Shown here one piece after another: positions 63,536-64,000 of a stretch of 64,000 nucleotides of DNA. The position numbers and the translations under genes were made by a program. This stretch comes from Desertibacillus haloalkaliphilus (GTDB lineage: Bacteria > Bacillota > Bacilli > Bacillales > KJ1-10-99), in NCBI RefSeq assembly GCF_019039105.1, contig NZ_JAHPIV010000013.1, forward strand, positions 62,001 through 126,000, in the 5' to 3' direction. The notes beneath the pieces were generated by a model. That model was not told the origin of the DNA and ran no database searches. It saw only the letters and a list, made by a program, of their open reading frames with translations. Each line of letters begins with the position of its first letter. The first letter of the stretch is position 1.

Positions 63536-63733
63536 GTGGCAACGAATAAACAAAATCCTGATTTCAAACAATTAACGGACCGCGTGATACGAGAACGGCC
63601 CAAGCAACCAATTTTTGCAATGAAAACAAACCTTGATCAACCATCTCCACTTACAGATAATCCATATGTGCGAAAATCAACGGTTGATCATCAAGAGGAA
63701 AAGAAAATCGAATCATTCTTTGAAGAACGTTAA
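63536..63733 (+). CDS. Small hydrophilic protein, 65 aa
   Basis: GTG start with GGAGGTGA 7 bases upstream. MATNKQNPDFKQLTDRV start, Pro-rich middle (RERPKQPIF, DQPSPLTDNPYV) and a charged end (EEKKIESFFEER). Probably largely unstructured. No family recognised. An inverted repeat of the GGCTGTCCCA type follows 15 bases after its stop. Confidence 0.65.
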   Translation: MATNKQNPDFKQLTDRVIRERPKQPIFAMKTNLDQPSPLTDNPYVRKSTVDHQEEKKIESFFEER

Positions 63734-63748
63734 TTAGTAGCAAAAAAC

Positions 63749-63831
63749 GGCTGTCCCAAATGTCAATGAACATCACCTCTACCATGTCATATGGCCTAAA
63801 TCCTGCAGAGATAAGATTTTTTGGGACAGCC
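63749..63831. repeat. Long inverted repeat with GGCTGTCCCA ends, copy C
   Basis: GGCTGTCCCAAA (63749-63760) and TTTGGGACAGCC (63820-63831) are exact complements around 59 bases. It fills the space between two converging genes, which suggests transcription termination. The interior differs from copies A and B. Confidence 0.75.
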
Positions 63832-63975
63832 TTACTTCGTTATTTTAGGAAAGCCTAGCAATACCAAAGCATTTTCGAGCACTTCCACTTCATCCAAAAG
63901 AAGTTCAAATTGTTCTGGATAGTATGCTTCTCGATTAATCATAACGTTGCTTGCGCATTCGATCCCCTTTTCCAT
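63832..63975 (-). CDS. Possible small protein, 47 aa, near the window edge
   Basis: ATG at 63973-63975 to TAA 63832-63834; product MEKGIECASNVMINREA, then YYPEQFELLLDEVEVLENALVLLG and a short end. The composition is protein-like and repeat copy C starts immediately at its stop codon, as would a terminator. No ribosome binding site is visible before the ATG, and the frame has TAG at 63997-63999, so it may be a remnant or start otherwise. Confidence 0.45.
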   Translation of the reverse strand: MEKGIECASNVMINREAYYPEQFELLLDEVEVLENALVLLGFPKITK

Positions 63976-64000
63976 CAAAAAAGGACTACACTTTAGCTAG

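Overview
The window looks like chromosomal DNA of a low-GC Gram-positive endospore-former of the family Bacillaceae, possibly an alkaliphilic or halotolerant lineage. The evidence is the gene content: homologues of B. subtilis YebE, PepF, GltC, NrnB, YfmM, YkpA, TopB, YpiB, TreR/TreA/TreP, YsaA, YqkF, YwnH and AmpS, strong AGGAGG-type ribosome binding sites, frequent GTG/TTG starts, and an S-layer-homology protein. The species cannot be fixed from the sequence alone. I see no phage, plasmid, complete insertion sequence or CRISPR array.

Layout. 1-9 kb: start of an unknown secreted protein, ferritin, YebE-type membrane protein, oligoendopeptidase F, a Lin0512-family protein, then a GltC-type LysR regulator divergent from an NADP-type glutamate dehydrogenase, a LysM-CAP secreted protein, a GNAT and a YppF-like protein. 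9-17 kb: a very acidic protein, a D-2-hydroxyacid dehydrogenase, small conserved proteins, a VTT-domain membrane protein, cardiolipin synthase, the nanoRNase NrnB and an unknown protein, with a 42-aa small gene between the last two. 17-26 kb: ABC-F ATPase YfmM, topoisomerase III, a three-gene FabG/two-subunit dehydratase operon behind a 30-bp perfect palindrome, a frameshifted GNAT, a membrane-anchored trypsin-like protease without PDZ, and YpiB. 26-35 kb: a TRAP transporter (dctP-dctQ-dctM) followed by a BASS-family transporter, then the trehalose operon (EIIA, EIIBC, phosphotrehalase, TreR) with two TreR-type palindromes. 35-47 kb: DCC thiol oxidoreductase, a cell-wall protein with three SLH repeats, an FRG-domain protein, HAD hydrolases, a membrane-anchored DUF1906 protein, EamA exporter, YtxH and PilZ proteins, aminopeptidase AmpS and a PIG-L deacetylase. 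47-56 kb: a lone tRNA-Asn with an abnormal T-arm, YwnH acetyltransferase, YqkF oxidoreductase, a three-gene signalling cluster (hybrid kinase, CheR-type methyltransferase, receiver-PAS-kinase), MsrA and a decayed chemoreceptor tail. 56-64 kb: esterase, small unknown proteins, ABC-F ATPase YkpA, ketopantoate reductase, GNAT, alpha/beta hydrolase and three small genes.

How the genes fit together. Several blocks are coherent: carbon uptake (TRAP/BASS and trehalose PTS), nitrogen assimilation (GltC-type regulator with GdhA), a ketoacyl reductase plus dehydratase pair that could perform two consecutive steps of acyl-chain metabolism, and a sensory cluster. Genes too short for ordinary calling (about 30-50 codons), several with good ribosome binding sites, sit in the gaps. 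Long inverted repeats ending in GGCTGTCCCA or GAGGCTKGGACA recur downstream of genes and are probably dispersed terminator-like repeats. No gene cluster here looks like a wholly new system; the most unusual items are the altered tRNA-Asn, the palindrome-controlled FabG/dehydratase operon without an adjacent regulator, the composite hairpin repeat, and the GltC-GdhA pairing.
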